NCBI RefSeq assembly: GCF_032594355.1
Contig: NZ_CP131061.1
Span: forward strand, 682,001 to 746,000
Direction of reading: 5' to 3'
Origin: Methanolapillus ohkumae
GTDB lineage: Archaea; Halobacteriota; Methanosarcinia; Methanosarcinales; Methanosarcinaceae
DNA length: 64,000 nucleotides
The notes under the pieces are model-generated. The model did no database searches. It saw only the letters and a list, made by a program, of their open reading frames with translations, and was not told where the DNA came from. How positions within the stretch are numbered: position 1 is the first letter of the stretch; every line of letters starts with the position of its first letter. This document shows, in pieces, positions 34,863-44,240 of this stretch. The position numbers were made by a program, and so were the translations under genes.

Positions 34863-35056
34863 TCATATTTTAAGTCACGCATGGTTACATGTAAATTTAA
34901 TACGAATTGCATTTTTTTTCAATTTCATTTAATTTGCATCAGCATTTTAATTTGACAAATTGTTTCAAAACGGTTTTGGATTGAAAAATCCAAAAAAATA
35001 AATCAAAAACGAAAGGGGCAGATTTAAATTTATAAAAAAACGGGAGGACTTTGAGG

Positions 35057-36388
35057 ATGAGAAACATCCAATTTTATGACTCGAACCGCGTTGAAGGGCG
35101 ATCTGTAACCATTATCATCGATAACGGAAAAATTGAAAATATCGCCAAAAATTACACCAAGGGGACCGGCATTCGTGCCCTTTGCGATGGATCTTGGGGA
35201 TATACATCCGTTGACGGCGACTCAGACAAAGAGGAAGAGTTCAAAAACGCGACCAATTTAGCGGTGTGGATGAATGAAAAGACACCGCGGGAGAAAATTG
35301 AACTCGAACCGATTAAGGCACCTTCCGTATCAAATATGCCGAAAGTAAAAAGCAATCCCGAAGATATCAGCATTGAGGAAAAAGTTGAATTTTTGCGCGA
35401 AATTGAGAAGCATGCCCAAGAAGAAGGTATCAAAAGCACACGCGTCTCATATTCGGAGGCCTTTTTAAAGACCCGGTACGAAAGTTCGGAAGGCGTCGAA
35501 GCCGAATACCATTTGGTCCGGACCGGATTTTCAATATCCGCCGTCGCATCCGAAAACGGCGCGTATCAAGTCGGCCGGGAAAGCCGGTTTAGCATTTCCG
35601 GCTATGAAATTTTTGAAAAATATGACCCGTTTGAACTGGCAAAACATGCTGCTCAGACTGCAAAGGAATTGCTGGGCGCAAAGACGCCAAAAGGCGGCCA
35701 AATGCCGGTGATTTTAGATCAGGAACTGGCAGGGGTTTTTACCCACGAGGCCGTTGGTCACGCATCCGAAGCGGATTTGGTCCTTCAAAACGACTCGGTC
35801 TTAAAAGGAAAATTGGGCACAAAAATCGGCTCCCCTTTAATTACCGTCGTTGACAATCCCTCCCTTCACGAATACGGCTTTTATCCGTTTGATGCGGAAG
35901 GGGTCGAAGCCCAAAAAACCGTCCTGATTCAAAAGGGTGTTTTAAACTCCTATTTACATTCTCGGGAAACCGGAAGCATTTTTAAAAGCCGCTCGGGAAA
36001 TGCCCGGTCGCAAGGTTATTCCATTCCTGTGGTTCGGATGAGTAACACGTACATTGAAAACGGAGAATCAAAATTTGAAGAGATGCTTGAAGATGTCAAA
36101 AACGGCATTTACCTCGTCGGATCCCGAGGGGGACAGGTCAATACCGGAGAAGGTGTTTTCCAATTCAACGCCGAAAAAGGGTACCTGATTCAAAACGGTG
36201 AAATTACAACGCTTGTCCGGGATGTTTCCCTATCCGGGCGGGTTCTTGATATTTTGAATCAAATTACCCATGTCGGGAATGATTTGAAATTGAATGCCGG
36301 ACACTGCGGAAAATCCGGGCAAACCGTTCCGGTGTCCGACGGAGCTCCACACATTTCCATCTCCAAAGCAACGGTTGGGGGCGCTTAA
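35057..36388 (+). CDS. tldD: TldD metalloprotease subunit
   Basis: 443 aa from the ATG at 35057 (GGGAGG 9 nt upstream; a TTG at 35051 is too close). The zinc motif HEAVGH (HExxxH) occurs in GVFTHEAVGHASEAD. In the family TldD and TldE form a protease heterodimer in the cytoplasm that trims peptides. The partner gene starts 1 nt after its stop. Confidence 0.94.
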   Translation: MRNIQFYDSNRVEGRSVTIIIDNGKIENIAKNYTKGTGIRALCDGSWGYTSVDGDSDKEEEFKNATNLAVWMNEKTPREKIELEPIKAPSVSNMPKVKSNPEDISIEEKVEFLREIEKHAQEEGIKSTRVSYSEAFLKTRYESSEGVEAEYHLVRTGFSISAVASENGAYQVGRESRFSISGYEIFEKYDPFELAKHAAQTAKELLGAKTPKGGQMPVILDQELAGVFTHEAVGHASEADLVLQNDSVLKGKLGTKIGSPLITVVDNPSLHEYGFYPFDAEGVEAQKTVLIQKGVLNSYLHSRETGSIFKSRSGNARSQGYSIPVVRMSNTYIENGESKFEEMLEDVKNGIYLVGSRGGQVNTGEGVFQFNAEKGYLIQNGEITTLVRDVSLSGRVLDILNQITHVGNDLKLNAGHCGKSGQTVPVSDGAPHISISKATVGGA

Positions 36389-36389
36389 T

Positions 36390-37769
36390 ATGGATTGGTC
36401 TGATAAAGATATAGAATTTGAAGAGAAAAAGATGTTTGAAGACGCGGTTTCGGATATTGAAAACGCGTTGAAATATGCTGAACACATCGGCGCAGATGAG
36501 ACGGAAATTATTTATGCGATGAAAAAGGCGACCATTATCAATTTCAAAACCGACGCGATTGAAACCGCCCGGTGCAGCACAAATGTCGGCTACGGCATCC
36601 GGTCTGTTTTGAACAAAGCGGTCGGTTTTTCCGGAACAAATATCAAATCCAGTTTAAACGATTGTGTGAAATCGGCGTTGGAATCCGCAAAAATTATGGG
36701 TCCGGACCCGAATTTTAAAAATTTGCCGCAATCGAGTAAATACACGCCGGTCGACGGCCTTTATGATGAACGGATTATTCAAATGTCCATTGAGGATTGC
36801 ATTGAAAAAGCCATGGAAATGGTTGCGGGCGCTGAAGATGTAAAAGGCATCGTCCCGACTTCCGGCAGTTTTTCAAGGTCGTTGTCCTACGTTCTCATTA
36901 TGAATTCCAACGGCGTTTTTGCAAAAAAACGCGGAACCGGATTTTCCGGATATGTGGATGTCATCACAAAAGAGGATGCAGGAAGTGGGGATGCTTCTAC
37001 CGCCTATGATTATAAAGTTTCCCGGTCCAAAGATATTGATTTTTACAAAATCGGTCAAAATGCCGGTTTTTTGGCGCAAAAGTCCGCGAAAGGCGTGATG
37101 ATTCAGCCGTCCAAATTGCCGGTCATATTCCATCCGTTCGCGTTTTCGGACATCATCGAAAATACGTTTGCGTCATCCATTGACGCCGACAATGTTCAAA
37201 AAGGACGTTCGGGGCTGATTGGAAAACTCCAAGAAAGGATTGGCACGGAGGAGTTGTCTATTATTGATGACGGAACGCTCCCCGGTGGAATCGGCAGCGG
37301 CTCCTTTGATGATGAGGGAACCGCCACGCAAAAAACAAGTGTGGTGGAGAATGGAATTTTAAAATCCTATTTGTATGACAGTTACACGGCGGGAAAAGAC
37401 GGCGTAAAGAGCACCGGAAACGGTTTTAGAAATTCTTACGCGTCGGTTCCGACCGTTGACATCAGCAATCTGATTATTCAATATCCGAAGAGTGATATTT
37501 TGGCGGAAACCAAGAACGGAATTTATATTCATACCGTGATTGGAGCGCATACCGCAAATGAAATTTCGGGCGATTTCTCCGTCGAGGGCCGAAACGCGTT
37601 TATTATCGAAAACGGTGAACTCAAAACACCGGTGAAGTCCATCATGATTTCCGGAAACATCTTTGATGTGTTGTCCAAAATCGATGGGGCAGGGGCCGAC
37701 GTGCAAAAAGTCGGGAACATCGTCACACCGTCTGTTCGGATTTCTGAAATGAGCGTTATTGGAAATTGA
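36390..37769 (+). CDS. pmbA: TldE/PmbA protease subunit
   Basis: 459 aa, non-catalytic partner of TldD. It lacks the HExxxH motif, as expected, and has the family's DDGTLPGGIGSGSFDDEG and TAGKDGVKSTGNG segments. The ATG follows the tldD stop by 1 nt. After the stop a TGAAAAGTTTATGAATA repeat of two units is seen. Confidence 0.93.
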   Translation: MDWSDKDIEFEEKKMFEDAVSDIENALKYAEHIGADETEIIYAMKKATIINFKTDAIETARCSTNVGYGIRSVLNKAVGFSGTNIKSSLNDCVKSALESAKIMGPDPNFKNLPQSSKYTPVDGLYDERIIQMSIEDCIEKAMEMVAGAEDVKGIVPTSGSFSRSLSYVLIMNSNGVFAKKRGTGFSGYVDVITKEDAGSGDASTAYDYKVSRSKDIDFYKIGQNAGFLAQKSAKGVMIQPSKLPVIFHPFAFSDIIENTFASSIDADNVQKGRSGLIGKLQERIGTEELSIIDDGTLPGGIGSGSFDDEGTATQKTSVVENGILKSYLYDSYTAGKDGVKSTGNGFRNSYASVPTVDISNLIIQYPKSDILAETKNGIYIHTVIGAHTANEISGDFSVEGRNAFIIENGELKTPVKSIMISGNIFDVLSKIDGAGADVQKVGNIVTPSVRISEMSVIGN

Positions 37770-37892
37770 CAGGCCGGAAATTAAAAAAAATGTGAATAAA
37801 AAATGAAAAGTTTATGAATAGAAAATGAAAAGTTTATGAATAAAATCCGCCATAAAAACGAAGATTGAATTAAATGAAAGGAATTGGAAAAA

Positions 37893-38426
37893 ATGCCGCA
37901 AACGAATTTGGAAAAAAACGAAACTGCCGCTGAAATGAAGGCTGAAGATGTGATTCGATTGATTTCTTCAGCCTATCCCGGCTCTTGTCAAAATTTGAAT
38001 CAAATCCAATCGTCCGGATTTGGTTCATTTTCAAAAAAAATCTCTTCTGCCGGTTTTCGTGTAGAATCTTTGGGACCGCGCCTGTCTTCTTTTGAAGGGG
38101 CCGGGCTGGACGCGAAAGAAGTATGCGTTCTTTCGTCAACCGATCCGATGCCGGGCGCAACTTTTGAATCTTTCGGAATTTCAAATCCGGCAGCTTGTCT
38201 TTTGGTGATTTTGGACGAGACCGGCCATGAAAATTTTGGAAAATGGATGCCTTCTTTTAAACATGATGGGCTTTCCAACGCGAATATTCCGAAAAACCCA
38301 TTTGGTCCGGTTGTCGAAGTCTCGAATGAATCTGAATTGAAAAAAATGCTCGCCTTGATGAAATGCGGGACACTGATTGTGAAAGTGATGCCAAAAACAA
38401 AAACCGCCTCATCCATGATTGAATAA
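37893..38426 (+). CDS. Conserved-looking protein of unknown function
   Basis: 177 aa from the ATG at 37893 (the frame is open to a TTG at 37884). Soluble, mixed alpha/beta composition with no membrane segment. A Ser/Gly-rich middle (SSTDPMPGATFESFG) is followed by a hydrophobic strand, AACLLVILDE. Not recognised. It follows pmbA in the same direction at about 120 bp, so it may be co-transcribed. Confidence 0.55.
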   Translation: MPQTNLEKNETAAEMKAEDVIRLISSAYPGSCQNLNQIQSSGFGSFSKKISSAGFRVESLGPRLSSFEGAGLDAKEVCVLSSTDPMPGATFESFGISNPAACLLVILDETGHENFGKWMPSFKHDGLSNANIPKNPFGPVVEVSNESELKKMLALMKCGTLIVKVMPKTKTASSMIE

Positions 38427-38469
38427 ACGGAAATGGATCTGATTTTTTATTTCTTTTTTCATTTTTTTT

Positions 38470-38510
38470 GCGGTGATGGCGCGCGCGTTATAGCAACACA
38501 TTTTTAAAAA
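38470..38510 (-). repeat. Dispersed ATAACGCGCGC element, copy D
   Basis: Minus-strand reading: TTTTTAAAAATGTG then TTGCTATAACGCGCGCGCC. The interval 38427-38819 otherwise holds GATGATTTTT-type imperfect repeats (38540-38635) and a TATA-like TTTATAAAAG near 38675. Confidence 0.6.
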
Positions 38511-38819
38511 AAGTTCGGCAAAATTCATTGGCTGTTTTTATCTTTTTTTGGATGATTCTTTGATGATTTTTCAGATGATTTAATGATTCTTTGGAGATTT
38601 TTTGAATGACTTTTCAGATGATTTTTTGAATCAATTTTTCCGTTTTTTTGACTTTTCTTTAAAAATCACCGAAAACATTTATAAAAGCACCAAACCGTTT
38701 TAAAGGAATAAGGCTTATAAAAATAAAATCCAAAAAATAAAAATATCTTTTTAAATGAGATGTTCTTTTTATTCACCAAAATTTAAAACCTACAAAAACA
38801 CAAACAAAAGGCGTTACTT

Positions 38820-39332
38820 ATGAAAGTCACCATGGACATTGAACTTCGGGACGAGCCGGGACAATTAATTCTTGCGCTCGAACCGGTTTCTCATTTTAAA
38901 GCGAATTTGATTTCGGTTTTCCACTATCATAAATCCAAAAACACTTCTCCCGGGATGGATGAAAAAGTCCAGGTGCGGCTGGTTCTGGACGCGAAAAACC
39001 AAATCATCCGAAATATCAAAGAAGAGATGGAGAAGAAGGGAATCCGTGTTTTGCGTATCGGAGAAGAAAAGTATGGGGAAACAATTACCGTCATCATGAT
39101 TGGGCATGTCATTAACACGGACATTAAAGATACTATCAATCAAATTGATGAAACCGGTTACGCTGAAGTGGTGGATATGTCCCTGTCCATGCCCGAAATT
39201 ATCAAGCCGACTTCTGCCGCCTTAAAAATAAACGCGATTGGAAGACAGGAACTCAAAGATGTCTTGGACCTGCTTAAAAGAATCGCCAAAGAAAAGGATT
39301 TGCTTTTGATTCTGCCGATTGAAGCGGATTAA
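38820..39332 (+). CDS. ACT-domain regulatory protein
   Basis: 170 aa with an N-terminal ACT domain (MDIELRDEPGQLILALEPV) and a second, weaker ACT-like C-terminal region. Family members bind amino acids as effectors. It lies 99 bp before homoserine dehydrogenase, whose archaeal short form has no regulatory domain of its own, so an allosteric or regulatory role in threonine/methionine synthesis is inferred. Confidence 0.85.
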   Translation: MKVTMDIELRDEPGQLILALEPVSHFKANLISVFHYHKSKNTSPGMDEKVQVRLVLDAKNQIIRNIKEEMEKKGIRVLRIGEEKYGETITVIMIGHVINTDIKDTINQIDETGYAEVVDMSLSMPEIIKPTSAALKINAIGRQELKDVLDLLKRIAKEKDLLLILPIEAD

Positions 39333-39431
39333 GGTCCAAAAAGAAGTGAAAAATTTGGAAAAATGAAAAGAACAATTTGGAAAAATTGAGCCAATTGGGA
39401 AATCAAAATAATCAAAATTGGAAGAATCATT

Positions 39432-40463
39432 ATGAAAGTTGTCAAAGCATCTATTATCGGGTTTGGATCCATCGGCCAGGGTGTCGCGAAATCCTTGCTC
39501 ATGAAAAAAGATTATTTAAAAATGGAAGGTATTGAAATTGCGGTGGTGGCCGTCACCGACTCCAAAGGCGCGGTCGTAGATGAAAATGGTGTGGATTTAG
39601 ATGCCTGCTTGAAGCGAAAAGCTGAGACCGGGACCGTCGCCGGCAAAAGCCATCTTGGCATGACGGGGCTGGATGTCATCCAAAAAATTCCTCATGATTT
39701 GGTCATTGAAGTGACGCCGACCGATATTGTCACCGGCGGCGCGGGACTTTTGAACATGAAAGCGGCGCTTCAAAGCAAAAAACACGTGGTGACATCGAAC
39801 AAAGGACCGCTGACCATTCAATTCAAAGAATTGCAGGATTTGGCGAAGAGAAACAATGTGGAATTCAAATATGAAGCGACGGTCGGGGGAGCCATGCCGA
39901 TTATCAATCTGATGACGGACATTATGGCCGGAAACGACATCAAAAGCGTTAAAGGAATCTTTAACGGAACTTGCAATTACATTTTAACCCGCATGTATGA
40001 AGAAAAATCCGGCTATTCGGAAATTCTCACCGAGGCGGTGGATCTTGGAATTGCGGAAACCGACCCGTCTTACGATGTGGAAGGAATTGATACGGCTTGT
40101 AAAGTGGTCATTTTGGCCAATTCCGTTTTTGGGATGAACAAAACCATTCAGGATGTGGAGCGGACCGGAATTACCCATGTGACATACGAAGCGCTTGAAA
40201 TGAGTGCCCGTTCCGGAAAAACAATCAAACTCATTGGAGAAGTAAGAAAAGACGGACGGCTCAGCGTTGCGCCCCGTTTGGTTCCGATCGGTCACCCGCT
40301 CTCCGTTTCCGGAACGCTCAACGTTGCCGCGATTCAAACCGATTTGGCGGGAGAAATCACCGTCACCGGAAAAGGAGCCGGTTCTCTTGAAACCGCCAGC
40401 TCAATTCTCAGTGACATTCTCTCCATTTACAGAAACGATTGCGTTTCAAAAAATGTAAATTAA
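39432..40463 (+). CDS. hom: Homoserine dehydrogenase
   Basis: 343 aa. NAD(P) motif IGFGSIGQGVAKSL at the N-terminus, TSNKGPL and the YEATVGGAMPIINL/NGTCNYILTRM catalytic region, followed by E..DPSYDVEGID. Converts aspartate semialdehyde to homoserine for threonine and methionine. It lacks a C-terminal ACT domain, which fits the separate ACT gene upstream. Confidence 0.95.
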   Translation: MKVVKASIIGFGSIGQGVAKSLLMKKDYLKMEGIEIAVVAVTDSKGAVVDENGVDLDACLKRKAETGTVAGKSHLGMTGLDVIQKIPHDLVIEVTPTDIVTGGAGLLNMKAALQSKKHVVTSNKGPLTIQFKELQDLAKRNNVEFKYEATVGGAMPIINLMTDIMAGNDIKSVKGIFNGTCNYILTRMYEEKSGYSEILTEAVDLGIAETDPSYDVEGIDTACKVVILANSVFGMNKTIQDVERTGITHVTYEALEMSARSGKTIKLIGEVRKDGRLSVAPRLVPIGHPLSVSGTLNVAAIQTDLAGEITVTGKGAGSLETASSILSDILSIYRNDCVSKNVN

Positions 40464-40581
40464 TGAATGGAAGTCAGATCAAATTCATAATCAAAAATTT
40501 AATCAAAATTAATTAAAATTTATCAAAATTTAATCAAAATTCATAAAATTAATACTAAAAATCAGAACCGGAGGCCAAACA

Positions 40582-42324
40582 ATCACCCGTTTTTCCAAAT
40601 TTGCAAGCGTCTGCGCAGACGTGGAAAAAATTTCAAGTTCGTTGGAAATGACGGAGGTTTTTGCGGCTTTTCTCAAAGAATTGGATGTGGAAGAGCTTTC
40701 CGTTTCCTGCTACATGATTATGGGGGAAATTTTCCCGGCGTGGACCGGCAAAAAATTAGGATTGGGTCCGAACCTGCTTTATGCGGCACTTTCAAAGGCG
40801 GCCGGAATTTCTCCCGACAAAATAAAAGATTATCTCAAACAAACCGGTGATGTCGGCCAAACCACTTTTTTGGTTCTTTCCAATGAGAAAAAAAGCCAAT
40901 CCACATTTTCCAGTTTTTTTGAGCCGGAACCGGCGACGGATGATGAATATTCAGATTCAACTTCCGATGTTTTGATTGCGGGTCAGCTGACCATCCGCCA
41001 AGTCTACGACCAGCTCAAAAGTATCGCGGGGGCTTCCGGAAAAGGTGCCCAATCTCAAAAAATTAAAAATCTTCAATCCTTATTTTCGGCGGCGACGCCT
41101 GAAGAAGCCAAATACATTTCCAGAATCGCGCTGGAAGAACTTCGAATCGGAATCGGAGAAGGAATTGTCCGTGATTCGATTGCGAAAGCTTTTGACGTGC
41201 CGGTTGACGGGGTTGAATTTGCGTTTATGGTGACCAACGATTTGGGTGAAGTCGCGGTGGCTTCTAAAACCGGCGGCATCGAGAGTTTGAAAAACCGGCA
41301 GATTCAAATCAACCGTCCGGTCAAAATGATGCTGGCGCAAGTGACGGAAAGCATCGAAAGTGCTTTTTCCGAATTAAAAAATGTGGCGGTCGAATGGAAA
41401 TTTGACGGTGCCCGTATTCAAATCCATAAAAAAGGACAAGATGTTAAATTATATTCCCGGCGGCTGGAAGATGTGACGGATTCGCTTCCGGATGTCGCGG
41501 ATGCGATTCTCAATGCGGTGGATGTGACGGATGCGGTTTTGGATGGCGAGGCTGTGGCGATGGATGACGCGGGAAAGCCGCGTGCTTTTCAGGACATTTT
41601 ACGCCGTTTCCGTCGGAAATACGATGTGGAATCCACATCTCGGGACATTCCGATTCATGTGAATTTGTTTGACCTTTTGTATGCCGACGGGGAAAGCATG
41701 ATTGAAAAACCGCTTCGGGAGCGGCGGCAAAGATTGGCGCAAATTGTCAAAAAGAATGCCAAAGGCATCAGCGTGGATGAGATGGTGGAAACCGACAATC
41801 CCGAGATTGCGTATGAGATTTATGAAAAAGCGCTCAAAGCCGGCCATGAGGGAATCATGATGAAAAATCCGGATTCGGCGTACTCCCCGGGAAAACGCGG
41901 GAAAAATTGGATGAAGAAAAAACCGGTGATGGACACGCTGGATCTTGTGGTCATTGGCGGGGAGTGGGGTGCCGGAAAGCGCAAAAACAAAATCGGCTCG
42001 TATATTTTGGCGTGTTCCGATCCAATCAATAATATTTTTTTAGAAATCGGGCGGGTTGGAACGGGATTGAGCGATGAGCTTTTGGATACTCTGACTGAAA
42101 AAATGATGACGCTCATTGAAGCGGAATCCGGGGTTGAAATAAAAATCAAGCCGGAAGTCGTTTTTGAAATTGCTTTTGAGGAAATTCAAAAAAGTTCGAA
42201 TTATGCAGCCGGATACGCGTTAAGGTTCCCGCGGCTGATTCAGGTCCGAGATGATAAAACGGCGGACGACATTGATACGATTGAGAAAGTCGAGCGGATG
42301 TATTCCGGGCAAAAAGAAAATTGA
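40582..42324 (+). CDS. lig: ATP-dependent DNA ligase, apparent ATC start
   Basis: 580 aa if counted from ATC at 40582. Relatives start with a short Met-Thr-x-Phe..Phe-Ala..Cys motif before EKISSS; here the same peptide is encoded as I-T-R-F-S-K-F-A-S-V-C-A-D-V-E-K-I-S-S-S, with ATC exactly at the usual start. CGGAGG lies 7 nt before the ATC. The nearest canonical start (GTG at 40621) would delete 13 conserved residues and has no ribosome site. The catalytic lysine is in EWKFDGARIQIH (about K273), followed by DGEAVAMD and the C-terminal OB-fold. A short acidic/Ser insert follows FSSFFE. The ligase joins Okazaki fragments. Confidence 0.93.
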   Translation: MTRFSKFASVCADVEKISSSLEMTEVFAAFLKELDVEELSVSCYMIMGEIFPAWTGKKLGLGPNLLYAALSKAAGISPDKIKDYLKQTGDVGQTTFLVLSNEKKSQSTFSSFFEPEPATDDEYSDSTSDVLIAGQLTIRQVYDQLKSIAGASGKGAQSQKIKNLQSLFSAATPEEAKYISRIALEELRIGIGEGIVRDSIAKAFDVPVDGVEFAFMVTNDLGEVAVASKTGGIESLKNRQIQINRPVKMMLAQVTESIESAFSELKNVAVEWKFDGARIQIHKKGQDVKLYSRRLEDVTDSLPDVADAILNAVDVTDAVLDGEAVAMDDAGKPRAFQDILRRFRRKYDVESTSRDIPIHVNLFDLLYADGESMIEKPLRERRQRLAQIVKKNAKGISVDEMVETDNPEIAYEIYEKALKAGHEGIMMKNPDSAYSPGKRGKNWMKKKPVMDTLDLVVIGGEWGAGKRKNKIGSYILACSDPINNIFLEIGRVGTGLSDELLDTLTEKMMTLIEAESGVEIKIKPEVVFEIAFEEIQKSSNYAAGYALRFPRLIQVRDDKTADDIDTIEKVERMYSGQKEN

Positions 42325-42424
42325 CCGATCCAGATTTTATTTGGATATATTCATCCTTCTTCTTTTCTTTTTTCTAACAGTGGAATCCATGCAAAATATA
42401 GGAAAAAATGTTTTTTTAAATCAC

Positions 42425-42976
42425 TTATTTTTTCACCAATTCGCTTGCCCGAACCAAAGGAATTAATTCAACCCCGAGTTCCGCCAAAGATTCCGTCGCG
42501 CCGGATTCCCGATCCACGATGGTCACGACTTTTGTGATTTTCGCCCCGTCCTCTTTAAGCGCCTCAATCGCTTTTTTAACGGATCCGCCGCTGGTTGTGA
42601 CATCTTCCATTAAAATAATTTCCTTGGACAAATCCAAATCCCCGACATAGCGGCTTTTTGTGCCGTAACCTTTCACTTCTTTTCGAATAATCAGAAGCGG
42701 ATATTCCGTTTCCAAAGAAACGGCAGTCGCAATCGGAACGCCGCCAAGTTCTACTCCGCCGATTATGATTGAATTCTTTTGGGAATGTGAAATGACGGAG
42801 GGAATGAGTTTTCCGATATATTCGGAAATTATTTTCAGCGTTTTTGGGTCGGTGCTTGCTTTTTTAATATCAATATAAAAATTACTCTTCTGACCGGAAG
42901 ACAACGTAAAGTCGCCAAATTTAACCGCATCGCAAGCCGTCAGGGCATCAATAATAATCCGATTATCCATAATCAT
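42425..42976 (-). CDS. pyrE: Orotate phosphoribosyltransferase
   Basis: About 183 aa. The PRPP-binding loop ILMEDVTTSGGSV is intact, as are FTLSSGQKSNFYIDIKK and the VELGGVPIATAV segment. It makes OMP in pyrimidine synthesis. Starts at 42976 or 42970 are both possible; GAGTGA lies 8 nt before the former. It is convergent with DNA ligase. Confidence 0.94.
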   Translation of the reverse strand: MIMDNRIIIDALTACDAVKFGDFTLSSGQKSNFYIDIKKASTDPKTLKIISEYIGKLIPSVISHSQKNSIIIGGVELGGVPIATAVSLETEYPLLIIRKEVKGYGTKSRYVGDLDLSKEIILMEDVTTSGGSVKKAIEALKEDGAKITKVVTIVDRESGATESLAELGVELIPLVRASELVKK

Positions 42977-43045
42977 CAACGAAATCACTCTTTTTGTAAA
43001 ACGAAAAGTCGAAACGAAAGAATAGAATTAAAAGAAAAAACAAAA

Positions 43046-43072
43046 GCAGATGAGATTTTTCATCTCATTTGC
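43046..43072 (-). terminator. Hairpin terminator after the 43140 gene
   Basis: On the minus strand GCAAATGAGAT and ATCTCATCTGC pair around GAAAA, followed by TTTTGTTTTTTC. It lies 68 nt after the stop of the membrane-anchored protein and before pyrE on the same strand. Confidence 0.6.
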
Positions 43073-43139
43073 TTTTAATTTAAATTTATAATTTGAATAT
43101 TTACAAATTTAAATTTAAATTATAAATTTGTTTTTTAAA

Positions 43140-44063
43140 TCAGTTGGCGGTCTTTGTGTGTTTTTCAATGGTTTTTTTCAAAGCACTGCTTTCCGACACG
43201 AAAGAAACTCCGTTGGTACTTTCCATGTAATACTTGAAAATGTCACCGTTGTCGGAAATTTTGTAAGACACACCGTTTTTACTCGCGTTGAGTGATTGGT
43301 TGGTCAGGTCTTGTTTTAAACCGGATGTCGCATTGAGCAAAACTCCTTCCATTTGGTATGTTCCGTTTGAAAACGAACTGGAGCGCTGGTAATATTGTTC
43401 ATAGTCGCTTCCATTATTGGACCGGAAAACAATCATTTCTTCAAATGTGGAAACATCATCCGTTTTGGATAAAATATAATCGAAGTTCGTGGAAACTTTA
43501 TTGCCACCGTCGGCCACATCCAAAGCACGGTGCGCTAAATCCACATTGTAGGACGCAAGCAAAAGCGGGTTTCCCGGAACGATATATTGCGGTGCCGTGC
43601 TTGCGATGAGCAAACTGTAATTGTTGTATTTATCGTATTGCGGGCCACGGGTGGCGTTTCCGGAAATATTAACGCTGCCGCTTTCATTTCCAACGGTGTA
43701 ATATTCCAAAATGCCGGCTGGATATGAACCAATCAAAACTTGGGACACATTCGCGCCCGGAAACATTTGGGAAACCCGATCGGTCGGATATATTTTTGAA
43801 ACCTGCGCGCTGAGCGTTCCTTCCGGCAGATGTTTCACCCCATCTTTTAAATTCGTATATGTGAAACTGATCTCTTTTCCGGGCATATCCGAAATCGGCA
43901 CTTGAATCGCTGTTGTATTGTTAGTTGTGGTGTTGGTTGTATTGCTGTCCGAATCATTGTTTAAAAGATAGCTAATCGACACTGCAAAAAGTGACCCGAT
44001 CATTAAAACGACAAAAAAAATCGCGCCAAATTTCATAATTTTACTTTTATCTTCATCCGCCAT
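43140..44063 (-). CDS. Membrane-anchored, sequon-rich surface protein, unknown
   Basis: 307 aa from the ATG at 44063, with AGGTGA upstream at short spacing. A transmembrane segment (about residues 11-35, FGAIFFVVLMIGSLFAVSI) precedes an Asn/Thr-rich linker, and the outside domain carries more than ten N-x-S/T sequons (NVS, NES, NIS, NAT, NYS, NGS and others). This suggests an N-glycosylated cell-envelope protein. The family is not recognised. Confidence 0.7.
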   Translation of the reverse strand: MADEDKSKIMKFGAIFFVVLMIGSLFAVSISYLLNNDSDSNTTNTTTNNTTAIQVPISDMPGKEISFTYTNLKDGVKHLPEGTLSAQVSKIYPTDRVSQMFPGANVSQVLIGSYPAGILEYYTVGNESGSVNISGNATRGPQYDKYNNYSLLIASTAPQYIVPGNPLLLASYNVDLAHRALDVADGGNKVSTNFDYILSKTDDVSTFEEMIVFRSNNGSDYEQYYQRSSSFSNGTYQMEGVLLNATSGLKQDLTNQSLNASKNGVSYKISDNGDIFKYYMESTNGVSFVSESSALKKTIEKHTKTAN

Positions 44064-44149
44064 GTATTCACCTGGGTTGCTACTGAGTTTTTTCAAATTT
44101 TAATTCTTCAACTTAATTACGTGTTAATATAAAAATATTAATAATAAAA

Positions 44150-44220
44150 ATGTAATGAAATTTAATGATAAAACTTAATGATGAAATTTAATGATGAAAT
44201 TTAATGATAAAACTTAATGG
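44150..44220. repeat. ATGAAATTTAATGATAAAACTTA tandem repeat
   Basis: About four units of 16 bp (AATGATGAAATTTAAT and AATGATAAAACTTAAT variants) lie between the sequon-rich protein's promoter side and the aldolase stop. Confidence 0.65.
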
Positions 44221-44240
44221 AAGTGGGAAATTATGAGAAA

